Numbered from the stretch's first letter, positions 25,904 to 34,236 are shown. The stretch: 64,000 nt of DNA from a virus (IMGVR_UViG_3300044712_002337:18564-82563), one strand, 5' to 3'. The notes: a model not told the origin generated them from the sequence alone. Translations and numbers: made by a program.

Positions 25904-26478
25904 GGCACGCGAAAGGTAGTTCGGCCCAACCGCACGTGTGGAGCCGCTGGTACTGCAACCTCACCCACCTCACGACCGAGACCACCGCCGGAAAGCGGTT
26001 CGTCACCGTCCAGCGGGGGTTCGCCGGCGGTAAGGCTCTGCTCACCACTCGCCCCAATGGTCCGGACGGGGGGTTCGTGGACAAAATGTACGACACCGTC
26101 GAACAGGCCGTCAGAGCCGGCCGCCGCGCCCTGGGCGTGACCGGTCCGGTCGTCCCACCCCTGGAAAAAGGAGACCCGTCCCCCGTGTTCCCCAACAACC
26201 GCCCCGTCCGCACCACCCAGGAACGCCGGGCCAACCAGGACGAGCCGCTCGCCCGCAAGGCTCGCAAGGGGAAGAACCTGCCGAACGCCTGGGACGACCT
26301 CGTCAACCGGACCGGGCTGAAAATCTGGAAGCTGGCCATCCGCTGGCTGAAGGACGCCGCCAACAAGGGCCGCAAGAAGGACGACGTCTTCTCGGATTTC
26401 AGAAAAAAGCCGGAGTTCAAGACTTTTACCAAAGAAGAGTTCACCCTCCTGTGGAAGTGGCGGATAGACGGGTTCTAA
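25900..26478 (+). CDS. 192-aa basic hypothetical protein
   Basis: GTG start (GTGAGGCACGCGAAAGGTAG), resembling the starts at 33330 and 38460. N-terminal beta region (FVTVQRGFAGGKALLTTRPN); the C-terminal half is basic helices (ARKARKGKNLPNAWDDLVNR, IRWLKDAANKGRKKDDVFSD), likely DNA or RNA binding. Function unknown. Confidence 0.65.
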   Translation: MRHAKGSSAQPHVWSRWYCNLTHLTTETTAGKRFVTVQRGFAGGKALLTTRPNGPDGGFVDKMYDTVEQAVRAGRRALGVTGPVVPPLEKGDPSPVFPNNRPVRTTQERRANQDEPLARKARKGKNLPNAWDDLVNRTGLKIWKLAIRWLKDAANKGRKKDDVFSDFRKKPEFKTFTKEEFTLLWKWRIDGF

Positions 26479-26532
26479 CCCCCCTTCGGGGGCTTCGGGG
26501 GCAGAGCCCCCGGATGTTAAAAGGAGGAAATC
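26478..26532 (+). repeat. double-hairpin cassette
   Basis: CCCCC-TT-CGGGGG followed by CGGGGGC-AGA-GCCCCCG, then ATGTTAAAAGGAGGAAATC. The tail carries a full AAGGAGG site for the next gene. Confidence 0.87.
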
Positions 26533-26537
26533 TCCCC

Positions 26538-26804
26538 GTGCACACGACTGTCGTCTCCCCCACCCGCCCCGAGGCCCGCGCCGCCCCCCGGGTCGCCCTG
26601 GGCGACGTCCTCCGGGCCGACCTGCGGGCGCGGTGGGCGGCCGCCGTCGGGCGGGGCGAGCGGGAGGCCGTCCGCCGCTGGCTGCGGGTGGCCGACGCCT
26701 GGGCGGCGGTCGGCGCCCCGGGGTTCCCGCTGGTGCGGCTGGCCGCCCGCCTGGCCGACCTCGCTCTGATTCCGGTCCGGGCGTATCGCCAGGTCGGCGG
26801 GTAG
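26538..26804 (+). CDS. 88-aa Arg/Ala-rich helical protein
   Basis: GTG start after AAGGAGGAAATCTCCCC. VALGDVLRADLRARWAAAVG, REAVRRWLRVADAWAAVGAP: long amphipathic helices. Followed directly by the first TnpB element. Function unknown. Confidence 0.6.
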   Translation: MHTTVVSPTRPEARAAPRVALGDVLRADLRARWAAAVGRGEREAVRRWLRVADAWAAVGAPGFPLVRLAARLADLALIPVRAYRQVGG

Positions 26805-26937
26805 AACGTCGATGTTATCAGTAGAAATGAGAGTAGCAACCCTAGCCGGGGCGGCGACTTATGAAAAACAGTATGTTTTAGGGAATTTTTCGCCCGCGAA
26901 AAGCGTCTGATGGGCCTTTTTGGGGTACGAGCTATGG

Positions 26938-28215
26938 ATGATTCGCTCTCAGCGCATTCTCCTGAAGCCGACGCCCCAACAAGCGAAGCAGTTCGAAAGG
27001 TCTGCCGGCCTAGCCCGCTTCGCATGGAACTGGGCACTCGCAATCCGCGAACGACACTGGCGGTGGTTCGGAAAGCGTGAAGGATACCGTCGGCCAACCG
27101 CTATCTCCTTGAATAATCTATGGAGAAGGATTCGAAGGTTTAAATTCCCCTGGACGTACGAACTTAGCAACCGGATTCCTGGGGACTGCTTTCGAAAGCT
27201 GGATTTCGCGTACCACGCCGCCTTTCGGCGGATGAAGGCCGGGTCCGAAGCCGGGTTTCCGAAATTCCACAAGAAGAGGGACGAGTCCAGCTTCATGGTG
27301 GTCCCCGGAAAATCGACGCCGATGAGGCTGAGTGGAACCCGATTCCAAATCCCAAAAATTGGTTTCGTTAAAACTCAATCGAAATTGAGGTGGCCCGGAG
27401 CCACCCAAACCTACGGCCGTGTGAAGCGTGTGGCGGGTCGGTGGTGGCTCACCTTGTCGTACGAACTGCCCGACCCGCCGAAACTGCCGGACGGGAGACC
27501 GGCTTGTGGTATCGACCTCGGGATTTCGAGACTGGCGACGATTGCAAGCGGTGGCCGAGTGGTCGAGGAGGTGAAGTCCCCTTCCCCGTACATGAAGGCT
27601 CAAGAGCAACTGCGGCAGGCGAAGCGGCGGGCGAACCGTAAATCGCGAGGCTCTGCGAATCAGCGGAAGGCACTATTAAAGCTTGCCAAGCTTCACGAGC
27701 GAGTCGCCAGCGTCCGCGGCAACTTCCTGCATCAGTTAACGAACCGGCTCGTCAATCGGTTCGGGGTCATCTGTCTTGAGGACTTGCGAGTCGGCGAGCT
27801 AGCCGGGAAGGGTCTTGGCAAACTAATCCACGATATGGGATGGGGTATAATCCGCCGGCAAATCGAATACAAGGCAGAGACGGCCGGCACGAAAGTCGTC
27901 TTCGCCGACCGGTTCTACCCGAGTTCGAAAACCTGTTCGACCTGCGGTCAAGTGAAAACCAAGCTTGCCCTGGCCGAACGGAACTGGACGTGTGAGGGTT
28001 GCGGCACCTCGCACAACCGCGACGTCAACGCCGCGATTAATCTCGAAAAACTAGGGCGGGGCACGCCCGAAGAAACGCCTGCGGAGACCAGGTCTACGCC
28101 GAAGCGAAAGCTGAGTTGTAGTCGGTCGAGGAAACAGGAAACCCCTTGCTCGCAGGAGCGGCAAGCTGGGGAAATGCCCACGTCAGGACTACCGCCTATG
28201 ACGCCGACGCCGTAG
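26938..28215 (+). CDS. tnpB: TnpB RNA-guided nuclease, copy 1
   Basis: 425 residues from ATG 26938 (MIRSQRILLKPTPQQAKQFE). N-terminal FAWNWALAIRERHWRWFG is the OrfB HTH region. RuvC acidic residues: Asp about 193 (CGIDLGISRLA), Glu about 280 (ICLEDLRVGELAG) and Asp about 362 (HNRDVNAAINL). The zinc ribbon CSTCGQ...CEGCG lies between the last two. All catalytic parts are present. TnpB uses an omega-RNA from the element's 3' end to cut DNA next to a short motif. Base composition is AT-richer than its neighbours. Confidence 0.93.
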   Translation: MIRSQRILLKPTPQQAKQFERSAGLARFAWNWALAIRERHWRWFGKREGYRRPTAISLNNLWRRIRRFKFPWTYELSNRIPGDCFRKLDFAYHAAFRRMKAGSEAGFPKFHKKRDESSFMVVPGKSTPMRLSGTRFQIPKIGFVKTQSKLRWPGATQTYGRVKRVAGRWWLTLSYELPDPPKLPDGRPACGIDLGISRLATIASGGRVVEEVKSPSPYMKAQEQLRQAKRRANRKSRGSANQRKALLKLAKLHERVASVRGNFLHQLTNRLVNRFGVICLEDLRVGELAGKGLGKLIHDMGWGIIRRQIEYKAETAGTKVVFADRFYPSSKTCSTCGQVKTKLALAERNWTCEGCGTSHNRDVNAAINLEKLGRGTPEETPAETRSTPKRKLSCSRSRKQETPCSQERQAGEMPTSGLPPMTPTP

Positions 28216-28241
28216 CGTCACAATCAAGAATAACGTGTACG

Positions 28242-28270
28242 ACGGGCGGGGTTAACTCGCCCGTTTTTTC
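28242..28270 (+). terminator. terminator-like hairpin after tnpB copy 1
   Basis: ACGGGCG - 9-base loop - CGCCCGT followed by TTTTTC. It could also mark the 3' end of the guide RNA. Confidence 0.7.
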
Positions 28271-28640
28271 TTGTCCTAACATTAACAGTATTAATAACTT
28301 AATAAAAGCCGACGGAATTGTGGGAATAAAATGACCTTTCGGCGCATCTAGGACGTACCGACCTTTTGTCCGTCCGCCGGCCCTCCGTCGTCCGCTCTCC
28401 CGTCCGGGAAGACGTCAGTCAACGTGAGGACAGGATGTCCGAGCGAAGGCCTCGCCGCCTGAGATTGTCCGGCGGACCGGATGTCCGCCCTCCCACCGTC
28501 CGGTCCTACCCCCGTCCGTCCTAGTGTCCGTGGAAGAACTCTGCGCCGAACGGGGTTCGGAGCGGAGGGCGAGGACTTCCGTCCGGGAAGCCCACCCCCC
28601 GGCGACCGTCTTCGTCCCGTCCGAAGGACTGGTGATTTTC
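28271..28640. other. non-coding region with AT-rich block and GTCCG repeats (candidate origin)
   Basis: 28271-28332 is very AT-rich (TAACATTAACAGTATTAATA, then ACTTAATAAAAGCC). Next to it, 28369-28623 contains about twelve GTCCG pentamers, mostly as CGTCCG or TGTCCG; CCGTCCGGGAAG occurs twice. An AT-rich unwinding block beside direct repeats is the layout of an iteron-type replication origin. Part of the AT-rich block may instead belong to the TnpB element. Confidence 0.45.
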
Positions 28641-28671
28641 CCCTTTTAACATGCCGGCCGGAGGCCGGCTG
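28632..28671 (-). repeat. hairpin cassette, reversed
   Basis: TGATTTTCCCCTTTTAACAT then GCCGGCC-GGA-GGCCGGC. Confidence 0.87.
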
Positions 28672-28785
28672 AGAACCAGTCGCATCGCGCGATTCCGGGG
28701 AATCGGCGGGACTGGCCTTGCATCGGGAATGTGACTACCTTACAAAATGCGGGGCTTACCCGGGTCCCGAGAGAGGAGCGGACGC

Positions 28786-29166
28786 GTGACCGAAGACCAA
28801 CGCCAGGAGTTTCTCGCGCTGGCGAGAAAAGGGTTCGAGACGGTGCCGCCCAAGCCGGGCCAGTGGGTGTCCCGGCGGCCGGGGCACAAGGACATCATCG
28901 GGTGCTGCGGGGTGGGCGCCGCCGCCGTCGCCAAGTTCGGCGGCGAGCCGGGCGACCCGGCGGTGGCGGTCAAGTCCCTCGGCCTGCCGGAGGACTACAC
29001 CTGGGGCGTGCAACTCGGGTTCGACATGCCGAACAACAAACCGCCCGACGACCTGAACTTCGACGAGGACGCGTACGCCCTGGCCCGGCTGGGGCACGCC
29101 GACGGGGTGATGCTCCGCCGGGAGGCGGAGGAGAAATGGAGTGGGAAGAAACCCCCGCAGTTTTAA
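28786..29166 (+). CDS. 126-aa protein, paralogue of the gene at 24622
   Basis: GTG at 28786 after GAGAGGAGCGGACGC; TEDQRQEFLALARKGFETVP, DIIGCCGVGAAAVAKFGGEP, PEDYTWGVQLGFDMPNNKPP. Same CC/GAA/WG-x-x-x-G-x-D pattern as the other copy. The last codons (PPQF) lie in a decayed cassette tail. Function unknown. Confidence 0.7.
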   Translation: MTEDQRQEFLALARKGFETVPPKPGQWVSRRPGHKDIIGCCGVGAAAVAKFGGEPGDPAVAVKSLGLPEDYTWGVQLGFDMPNNKPPDDLNFDEDAYALARLGHADGVMLRREAEEKWSGKKPPQF

Positions 29167-29180
29167 CAGGTCGAAATCCA
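29158..29180 (+). repeat. eroded cassette tail
   Basis: GCAGTTTTAACAGGTCGAAATCC, two changes from the consensus, no hairpin; it overlaps the end of the 126-aa gene. Confidence 0.5.
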
Positions 29181-29207
29181 TGCCACTCGTGCGAGGATAC
29201 CGAGCAC

Positions 29208-29606
29208 ATGCTGATTGCAGTACCCCTCAACCCGGTCACCGTGGCCAAACGCGCCTTCTGGCTGGCCTTCCAGGCGAGTCGGGCCCAGGGAATGGGCCAC
29301 CTCCACGCTGAGGCGGCCAAGGCGGCCACCGAAGACGACGTCTGGCGGGTCGTCATGACGGACGAGTGGACGGGGAAGAGCCGGGACTTCCCGTACGGGG
29401 ATTACGTGTTCGGCCGCATGATGAAGACCCGACTCCAGTGGACGAGCGACGAAATCCAGACGCCGGAGTCGGAGCCGCGGTTCGACTACCAGAGCTGGTG
29501 CGGACGGTACGGCGGGTACGGGGAGCTCGTCGACGCCGCCGTCTCCTCCCTGAAGGAAGAGCAGAACCGCTCCCCGAACCCCGAGAAGGAGGCGGCTCGT
29601 GCGTAG
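29208..29606 (+). CDS. 132-aa conserved-looking phage protein
   Basis: MLIAVPLNPVTVAKRAFWLA then FQASRAQGMGHLHAEAAKAA; later YVFGRMMKTRLQWTSDEIQT and FDYQSWCGRYGGYGELVDAA. The dense aromatic/Gly motifs suggest a conserved phage family of unknown function. ATG 29208 was chosen for GAGGATACCGAGCAC upstream; longer in-frame starts run through the preceding gene. Confidence 0.65.
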   Translation: MLIAVPLNPVTVAKRAFWLAFQASRAQGMGHLHAEAAKAATEDDVWRVVMTDEWTGKSRDFPYGDYVFGRMMKTRLQWTSDEIQTPESEPRFDYQSWCGRYGGYGELVDAAVSSLKEEQNRSPNPEKEAARA

Positions 29607-29739
29607 CGTCCCCGTCGTCTGCACCGCCCTGGCCGGGGCCGCCCTCGGCTTCGGCTGGGTGCCCCTGGCCCTGCTGTTCGCCTGCCTGGTGCCGCCCACC
29701 GCGGCATTCGTCCGCTGGGGATCGGCTTCACCGACATAA
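29599..29739 (+). CDS. 46-aa membrane protein
   Basis: RSVPVVCTALAGAALGFGWV followed by PLALLFACLVPPTAAFVRWG: two adjacent hydrophobic spans. GTG start overlaps the previous gene by eight bases after GAAGGAGGCGGCTC. Function unknown. Confidence 0.55.
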   Translation: MRSVPVVCTALAGAALGFGWVPLALLFACLVPPTAAFVRWGSASPT

Positions 29740-29749
29740 GGAGTAAGGC

Positions 29750-30256
29750 GTGAAAAAGGTAGTCGCGTTAGTCTCGCTGCCGGGCGGGGGCAAGACGACG
29801 CTCGCCCGCAAGCTCGTCCGCGAAGCGATGCCCGAGGCGTCCGACGCCGCCGTCGACCTCGTCCTGAAGGGGTTCGAGCCTTGCGGGTCGCCGGTGGTGG
29901 TGTGCTCGGCCGACCACTACTTCATCGACGGCGAGGACGGGGACAAGTACAAGTTCCGGAGCGAAGACCTGCCGCTGGCCCACCACGAGTGCCAGCGACT
30001 CTGCCTGTTGGCCATGACGGACGAAGTCCCCCTGGTCATCGTCGACAACTGCAACCTGACCGAGCGGGACCGGGCGTTCTACGCGGCCGCCGCCCGCAAG
30101 CACGGTTATGAGCTGGAGTACCGCCTGCCCGGCACCCCGTGGCAGTTCGACCCCGAGGAGTGCGCCCGCCGCACCACCCACGGCGTCCCCCTCGAAATCA
30201 TTCGGCGGATGGCGGAACACGCCACCTACCCGCCGGTTAACAACTCTAAACCGTGA
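29750..30256 (+). CDS. P-loop kinase, polynucleotide-kinase-like (AAA_33/N4BP2 type)
   Basis: 168 residues. Walker A VSLPGGGKTTLARKL at 8-22; SADHYFIDGEDGDKYKF; a central AHHECQRLCLLAM helix; Walker-B-like VPLVIVDNCNLTERD; lid RKHGYELEYRL and C-terminal EIIRRMAEHATYPP. This order is that of AAA_33 5'-kinases such as the N4BP2 and T4 Pnkp groups. With the RNA ligase at 47425 it could form a tRNA or RNA repair route. GTG start after AAGGAGTAAGGC. Confidence 0.82.
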   Translation: MKKVVALVSLPGGGKTTLARKLVREAMPEASDAAVDLVLKGFEPCGSPVVVCSADHYFIDGEDGDKYKFRSEDLPLAHHECQRLCLLAMTDEVPLVIVDNCNLTERDRAFYAAAARKHGYELEYRLPGTPWQFDPEECARRTTHGVPLEIIRRMAEHATYPPVNNSKP

Positions 30257-30267
30257 GCGGAGCGAAC

Positions 30268-30660
30268 ATGGGAAAAGTAGAGTGCGTGTTCGACGGCCCG
30301 CAGGCGTACTACGACGAGCTGGTGCGGGCCAGCCGGGCGGGCGAGTTCCCGGCCACCGACGGGTTCTCCTGCGCGTACCTGACCCCCGACGGCCGCCGGT
30401 GCGGCATCGGCAAGCTGTGGCCGCGTCGCACGTGCGAGACGGCCGAGGCGCAGGGGTGGGGGGCCGTGTCTTACTGGAAAGACGAGGCCGCGTCCGACCG
30501 GCTGCCCGCGTGGCTCCCGGTCGCGGACGCGGTCCGCATCCAGAACGCACACGACGACCAGTTCGACGGCGACCTCCCCACCTGGGACCACGAACAGTTC
30601 GTTCGGAGTTTGAACGACATCCCCGTGTTCGCGGGCTGCGCCCGCATGTTAAAAGGGTAA
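30268..30660 (+). CDS. 130-aa hypothetical protein
   Basis: MGKVECVFDGPQAYYDELVR, then CAYLTPDGRRCGIGKLWPRR and DDQFDGDLPTWDHEQFVRSL. Two Cys flank a short loop (C-x-x-x-x-x-x-x-x-C). ATG 30268 follows TGAGCGGAGCGAAC, the recurrent motif that begins at the previous stop; a GTG at 30253 is possible. The C-terminus MLKG is coded by the cassette. Function unknown. Confidence 0.65.
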   Translation: MGKVECVFDGPQAYYDELVRASRAGEFPATDGFSCAYLTPDGRRCGIGKLWPRRTCETAEAQGWGAVSYWKDEAASDRLPAWLPVADAVRIQNAHDDQFDGDLPTWDHEQFVRSLNDIPVFAGCARMLKG

Positions 30661-30664
30661 AACC
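30631..30664 (+). repeat. hairpin cassette overlapping a gene end
   Basis: GCGGGC-TGC-GCCCGC then ATGTTAAAAGGGTAAAACC; the tail contains the upstream stop codon and the downstream ribosome site. Confidence 0.88.
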
Positions 30665-31078
30665 ATGTCCGCGACGAAGACCCAGGCGGACCGGTTCGCC
30701 CGCAAGGCCCGCGCCGTCGCCACCCTGGCCGACGTGGTGGCCGGGGACTACTTCCCGGCCCAGAAGAATGAGTGGCTCGCCGCCGGCCGGTCCTTCCTGG
30801 CCGACGTCCGCGCCCGCCTCGGGGGCGACGGCGAGGTGCGGGTGTGCCGGGGCGGCCCGGCCGTGCCCGGGGAGATTGTCTTACACACGGACAAGTTATA
30901 CATCATACTCTGCGCCGGCCCGCTCGGCCCGGCGTCCGGGCTGATGTACCGGACCTGTCAGGGGCGGAAAGACTATACGGGCGGCCCCAACCGGTATTAC
31001 TCGTACCGCGCCCTGGCCGACGACCCGGACGGGTTCGTGGGGGTGCTGCGGGCTCTGCAAGAAAAGGGGGCGATGTGA
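30665..31078 (+). CDS. 137-aa hypothetical protein
   Basis: FARKARAVATLADVVAGDYF, then GEVRVCRGGPAVPGEIVLHT and MYRTCQGRKDYTGGPNRYYS. A helical start then a beta domain. An AT-rich codon patch (TTACACACGGACAAGTTATA) sits in the middle. Its stop overlaps the next GTG. Function unknown. Confidence 0.7.
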   Translation: MSATKTQADRFARKARAVATLADVVAGDYFPAQKNEWLAAGRSFLADVRARLGGDGEVRVCRGGPAVPGEIVLHTDKLYIILCAGPLGPASGLMYRTCQGRKDYTGGPNRYYSYRALADDPDGFVGVLRALQEKGAM

Positions 31079-31293
31079 ACAGCTCGGTCGACAGAAAAAT
31101 CCACAAACTCCTGATGAACGAACGGGATGGTCCGCACGGGGAGAGCGAGCGGAGGTACGCCGCCGAGTGGGCTCTGGATCACCTGGACAACACGGAATGT
31201 GAAGACGACCCGATGCCGGTCGAGGACGCCCTGGACTACCTGGCGGAAGCGGTGACGGACTTGGCGGGGCGTATCCGAGCCCTTCGCGACTGA
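31075..31293 (+). CDS. 72-aa acidic helical protein
   Basis: NSSVDRKIHKLLMNERDGPH, then PVEDALDYLAEAVTDLAGRI. GTG start within ATGTGA. Function unknown. Confidence 0.6.
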   Translation: MNSSVDRKIHKLLMNERDGPHGESERRYAAEWALDHLDNTECEDDPMPVEDALDYLAEAVTDLAGRIRALRD

Positions 31294-31331
31294 TGATTTC
31301 ACCCTTTTAAAATCACGGGCATAGCCCGTGG
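31294..31331 (-). repeat. hairpin cassette, reversed
   Basis: TGATTTCACCCTTTTAAAAT then CACGGGC-ATA-GCCCGTG and GGACCCCGGAGG, which gives the next gene its ribosome site. Confidence 0.9.
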
Positions 31332-31347
31332 ACCCCGGAGGTGGGAC

Positions 31348-31734
31348 ATGCGGGCTGACCTGACCGTGGGGCACTACGCGTTCCGTGTGGCTGATGAAGA
31401 TTTTGTGAATCCGGAGGAGTTCGCGAGCTACGCCTACGACCGCAAGAAGCCCTCCGTCTTCCTCTTCCACGACCACGGCGCCGTCCTGGCCGTGGTCGTG
31501 GCGGACGACCTCCAGGACGCCCTCGACATCGCGGCGGACGAGGACAAGCTGGACCGGTTTCAGGTCCAGGGGGAGGAGTTAAAAGATTACGAGGACGAAG
31601 AGGGCCTGTCCTTCCTGGGCAACGCCGGGGAGCCGTTCGACATCGAGTCTTTAGGGGTGGAACAACTCCCCTTCCCTCCCTTCTCCCCCGTCGCCCTGTA
31701 CGTGGCGGCCGGCAAAGCCGCCCTGAAAGCCTGA
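31348..31734 (+). CDS. 128-aa acidic hypothetical protein
   Basis: MRADLTVGHYAFRVADEDFV, VFLFHDHGAVLAVVVADDLQ, DALDIAADEDKLDRFQVQGE and SFLGNAGEPFDIESLGVEQL. Motif-rich and probably conserved among phages; no function recognised. ATG after GGAGGTGGGAC. Confidence 0.7.
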   Translation: MRADLTVGHYAFRVADEDFVNPEEFASYAYDRKKPSVFLFHDHGAVLAVVVADDLQDALDIAADEDKLDRFQVQGEELKDYEDEEGLSFLGNAGEPFDIESLGVEQLPFPPFSPVALYVAAGKAALKA

Positions 31735-31742
31735 GCCGAAGC

Positions 31743-32036
31743 ATGCGAACGATTGAGGTGACCGTCGGCCTCGTCGTGGCCGTGCCCGACGACGCCATCC
31801 TGCCCCTGGTGGACGTCGAGCTGCCGCTCGACCTGCTCCACGTCGATGTCCCCTGTCTGGGTGGGCGCCACCGCGGCGTCCCGCTCTCTTACTACGCGGT
31901 CGACACCGTCGACCTGGACGAGGAGGCAAGATATGTTGACCGCAGTACCCCCGAAACCCCGGACGAAGAAGGCGAAATCGTCCTCGACTCCGCCGAAGGC
32001 CCCGGAGCCGGTGGCCTGGGCGGAGATTGCGACTGA
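31743..32036 (+). CDS. 97-aa acidic protein
   Basis: MRTIEVTVGLVVAVPDDAIL, then VPLSYYAVDTVDLDEEARYV and a very acidic tail. Overlaps the next gene by about 100 bases, with that gene's AGGAGG site inside it. Function unknown. Confidence 0.6.
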   Translation: MRTIEVTVGLVVAVPDDAILPLVDVELPLDLLHVDVPCLGGRHRGVPLSYYAVDTVDLDEEARYVDRSTPETPDEEGEIVLDSAEGPGAGGLGGDCD

Positions 32037-32292
32037 CGGCTACACCCGCGGCCTCACCCTCCGCGAGGGCGTAGCCCTCCAGTTCCTGGTCAACCCCCAC
32101 GCCGAGCAAATTCACGACCCGGACGCGAGCAACGCTCTGTTCGAGTGCCTGTTCCCCGACCGGGAGCCGGCCGAGGACTTCGCGGCGACGTTATGGATAC
32201 ACGGACAGAAATATTCTCTCCTGTTTTTGATGAACGAGGACGGGAGTAACACCGCCGTCACCCGCCGGGCCGGCCTCCAATCCCGACTGTAA
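31933..32292 (+). CDS. 119-aa hypothetical protein
   Basis: A Lys/Pro/Ser-rich start (MLTAVPPKPRTKKAKSSSTP) precedes a compact domain: REGVALQFLVNPHAEQIHDP, LFECLFPDREPAEDFAATLW, KYSLLFLMNEDGSNTAVTRR. ATG 31933 has AGGAGG nine bases upstream. Function unknown. Confidence 0.65.
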   Translation: MLTAVPPKPRTKKAKSSSTPPKAPEPVAWAEIATDGYTRGLTLREGVALQFLVNPHAEQIHDPDASNALFECLFPDREPAEDFAATLWIHGQKYSLLFLMNEDGSNTAVTRRAGLQSRL

Positions 32293-32303
32293 GCAAGGCG
32301 AAC

Positions 32304-32762
32304 GTGAGTGACACGACCCACTACCTGGCCACCCTGCCCGACGGCCGCGAGTTCGCCTACGAGTTCGCCGGCGACCGCTGGAAGACCGGGGGCGAGAAGG
32401 CGGCCGCGCGGGCCGTCCGGGACGCCGGCCTCACCTGCCGGCGGGGGGACGACGTCCGGACGGTGGCCGTCACCGTCCGGCCCGTCACCCTCAAGCTGGG
32501 CAAGGCGGTGCACGGGCACCCGACCAAGTACCGCGTCGACCTGCCCCTCGCCCCGATGACGGAGGAGGAGTTCGAGGCCGACCTGGCCGAGGCGCTGGCG
32601 GCCCTGCCCGAGGAGTTCCGCGGGGCCGTGTCGGCCGAGGCCTGGGACCGGGGGCACTGGGCCGGGTACGAGGAGGTCCTTCTTCACGCCCGCGGCATCA
32701 CCGACTGGCTCAGCCCGGCCGTCGCCAAGTACACCGACGCGGTACTCAGGGACCACTCTTAG
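32304..32762 (+). CDS. 152-aa two-domain protein, paralogous C-terminus
   Basis: N-terminal beta domain (HYLATLPDGREFAYEFAGDR, TVAVTVRPVTLKLGKAVHGH); the C-terminal 70 residues (FEADLAEALAALPEEFRGAV, AGYEEVLLHARGITDWLSPA) match the whole next gene. GTG start. Function unknown. Confidence 0.65.
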   Translation: MSDTTHYLATLPDGREFAYEFAGDRWKTGGEKAAARAVRDAGLTCRRGDDVRTVAVTVRPVTLKLGKAVHGHPTKYRVDLPLAPMTEEEFEADLAEALAALPEEFRGAVSAEAWDRGHWAGYEEVLLHARGITDWLSPAVAKYTDAVLRDHS

Positions 32763-32796
32763 GGCTTCGCCGCCCGTTTCAAAAGGGGACAGCGCC

Positions 32797-33015
32797 GTGA
32801 CTCTTTCCCGCGACGAGTTCGAACGGGCCCGGGTGGACGCCCTGGCCGCCCTGCCCAGTCAGTTCCGGCAGTTCGTGGCCAACCTGGGCACCGAGCCGTG
32901 GGACCACGACGCCGGCGTCAGTTACGAGGCGGTTTTAGCCAGGACCGAGACCATCGCCACCGACCTGCTCATCGCCCTCCGGGCGTACAACCTGTGGCGC
33001 CTGCGGCCGGAATAA
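32797..33015 (+). CDS. 72-aa protein, single-domain paralogue of the preceding C-terminus
   Basis: FERARVDALAALPSQFRQFV, then SYEAVLARTETIATDLLIAL. It lines up with residues 85-152 of the preceding gene, so a domain was duplicated in tandem. The GTG start follows CGTTTCAAAAGGGGACAGC, a decayed cassette tail. Function unknown. Confidence 0.65.
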   Translation: MTLSRDEFERARVDALAALPSQFRQFVANLGTEPWDHDAGVSYEAVLARTETIATDLLIALRAYNLWRLRPE

Positions 33016-33052
33016 GGGCGAGCCGAAGGCCCGCATTTTAAAAGGAGAAAGT
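33015..33052 (+). repeat. cassette with weak hairpin
   Basis: GGGC...GCCC, only four pairs, then GCATTTTAAAAGGAGAAAGTC ahead of ATG. Confidence 0.75.
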
Positions 33053-33057
33053 CATCT

Positions 33058-33333
33058 ATGGACGACGTGAGCGTGACGGAGTGCGAGGCGGCCGTCGAGG
33101 GCCCGGGCAAGTTCGAGGGGGAGCGGCCCTGGGTGTATTACTACTGGGCGCTCGCGATGGAGGGCGGGGCGGACGAGGAGTACGAGGACCGGCTGATTTT
33201 CGACGTGAAGCCGGAAGACGTGGCCCTGTTCGAGGAGCTGTCCGTGTACTCCCGGGTGGTCATCCGGGAGACGGGCGACGGGTTCGTGCGGGGGTACGGG
33301 TGGATTCCGGCCGAGCGGATAACGGAGGAGTGA
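33058..33333 (+). CDS. 91-aa acidic hypothetical protein
   Basis: PWVYYYWALAMEGGADEEYE, DVKPEDVALFEELSVYSRVV, GFVRGYGWIPAERITEE. Beta-rich with aromatic runs. The ribosome site comes from the cassette. Function unknown. Confidence 0.65.
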   Translation: MDDVSVTECEAAVEGPGKFEGERPWVYYYWALAMEGGADEEYEDRLIFDVKPEDVALFEELSVYSRVVIRETGDGFVRGYGWIPAERITEE

Positions 33334-33408
33334 GCCGCGCAAAAGGTGTCGCCCCTTCTCACCGCGGCGAAGCCGCCCCACAAACTCTTTTGCGAGCAGA
33401 GCGAGCGA

Positions 33409-34236
33409 ATGGGATATACACACTACCTCCGCCGCCGCCGGGCGCTGCCCGAGCGGGCGTTCGCCGCGGCCGCGGCCGACTGCAAGCGGGTCTGTGAGGC
33501 GAGCGGCGTGCCGCTCCAGTTCGAGGCCGACGACCCGATACCGGCCGTGTTCACCTCCGAACTCATCCGCTTCAACGGGGTGGGCGAGGACGGGCACGAG
33601 ACGTTCTACGTCGGGCGGGATTTCGACCCGGAGCCTCACCAAACCGCGGAGCGAGGGAAATATTTTGATTTCTGTAAGACTGCCCGCAAGCCCTACGACC
33701 TGGCCGTCTGTTCTTCGCTGATTGTTCTCTCTCACCATCTCAAGAAAAATGTGGCCATCAGCTCGGACGGGGACGACGAGGAAGAGAACTGGCCGAAGGC
33801 TAAGCTCCTCTGTCAGGAGGTGCTCGGGTACGGAGCCGACTTCACCCTGTTCCGACCCGACCCGATGACGATGGACGGGCTGCGGGTTGGGAGCCGCTGG
33901 TGGAACGGCCCCCGCTGCGAGCACATCCTGGCCGACGGCTGGGCCCTCCACACCCGCGAGCGGCGGCGGTTAGTCGCCGTGACGAAGTACCACGAGTTCC
34001 AGGGTGAGTACCGGAGCAAGAAGGAGGCCTTGTGGGCGGCCACGGTCGGGTGGTGGCGGGACCGACTCGAACCGTACCCGACCGAGGACCGGGAGGCTTT
34101 TCTGAAAAACATGTCGCAGGCCCGCGAGTGGCTGCCCCTGCTGGTGCTACTGGACCAGGTGGAGGAGAAGTACGGCTGTCAAGTCCGCCTCCGCGGACAT
34201 TTACCAAAGAAAGTAATCCAAGGGGTGAGTACGTGA
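33409..34236 (+). CDS. conserved phage protein, MGYTHY family
   Basis: 275 residues. Starts MGYTHYLRRRRALPERAFAA; then ELIRFNGVGEDGHETFYVGR, FDFCKTARKPYDLAVCSSLI and VAISSDGDDEEE. The IRFNG/HETF/DFCKTARKPYD series is shared by many phage proteins of unknown function. ATG 33409 follows TGCGAGCAGAGCGAGCGA, a form of the intercistronic motif. Two AT-rich codon patches fall exactly on the conserved motifs. Confidence 0.75.
   Translation: MGYTHYLRRRRALPERAFAAAAADCKRVCEASGVPLQFEADDPIPAVFTSELIRFNGVGEDGHETFYVGRDFDPEPHQTAERGKYFDFCKTARKPYDLAVCSSLIVLSHHLKKNVAISSDGDDEEENWPKAKLLCQEVLGYGADFTLFRPDPMTMDGLRVGSRWWNGPRCEHILADGWALHTRERRRLVAVTKYHEFQGEYRSKKEALWAATVGWWRDRLEPYPTEDREAFLKNMSQAREWLPLLVLLDQVEEKYGCQVRLRGHLPKKVIQGVST

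Larger units (their letters stand above)
26820..28270 (+). mobile_element. IS605-family TnpB-only element, copy 1
   Basis: Approximate limits. The left flank (26810-26930) is AT-richer than its surroundings; the right side holds a TGACGC...GCGTCA hairpin and a terminator-like hairpin. No tnpA transposase gene lies next to it, so it would need TnpA in trans. The exact ends could not be fixed. Confidence 0.6.
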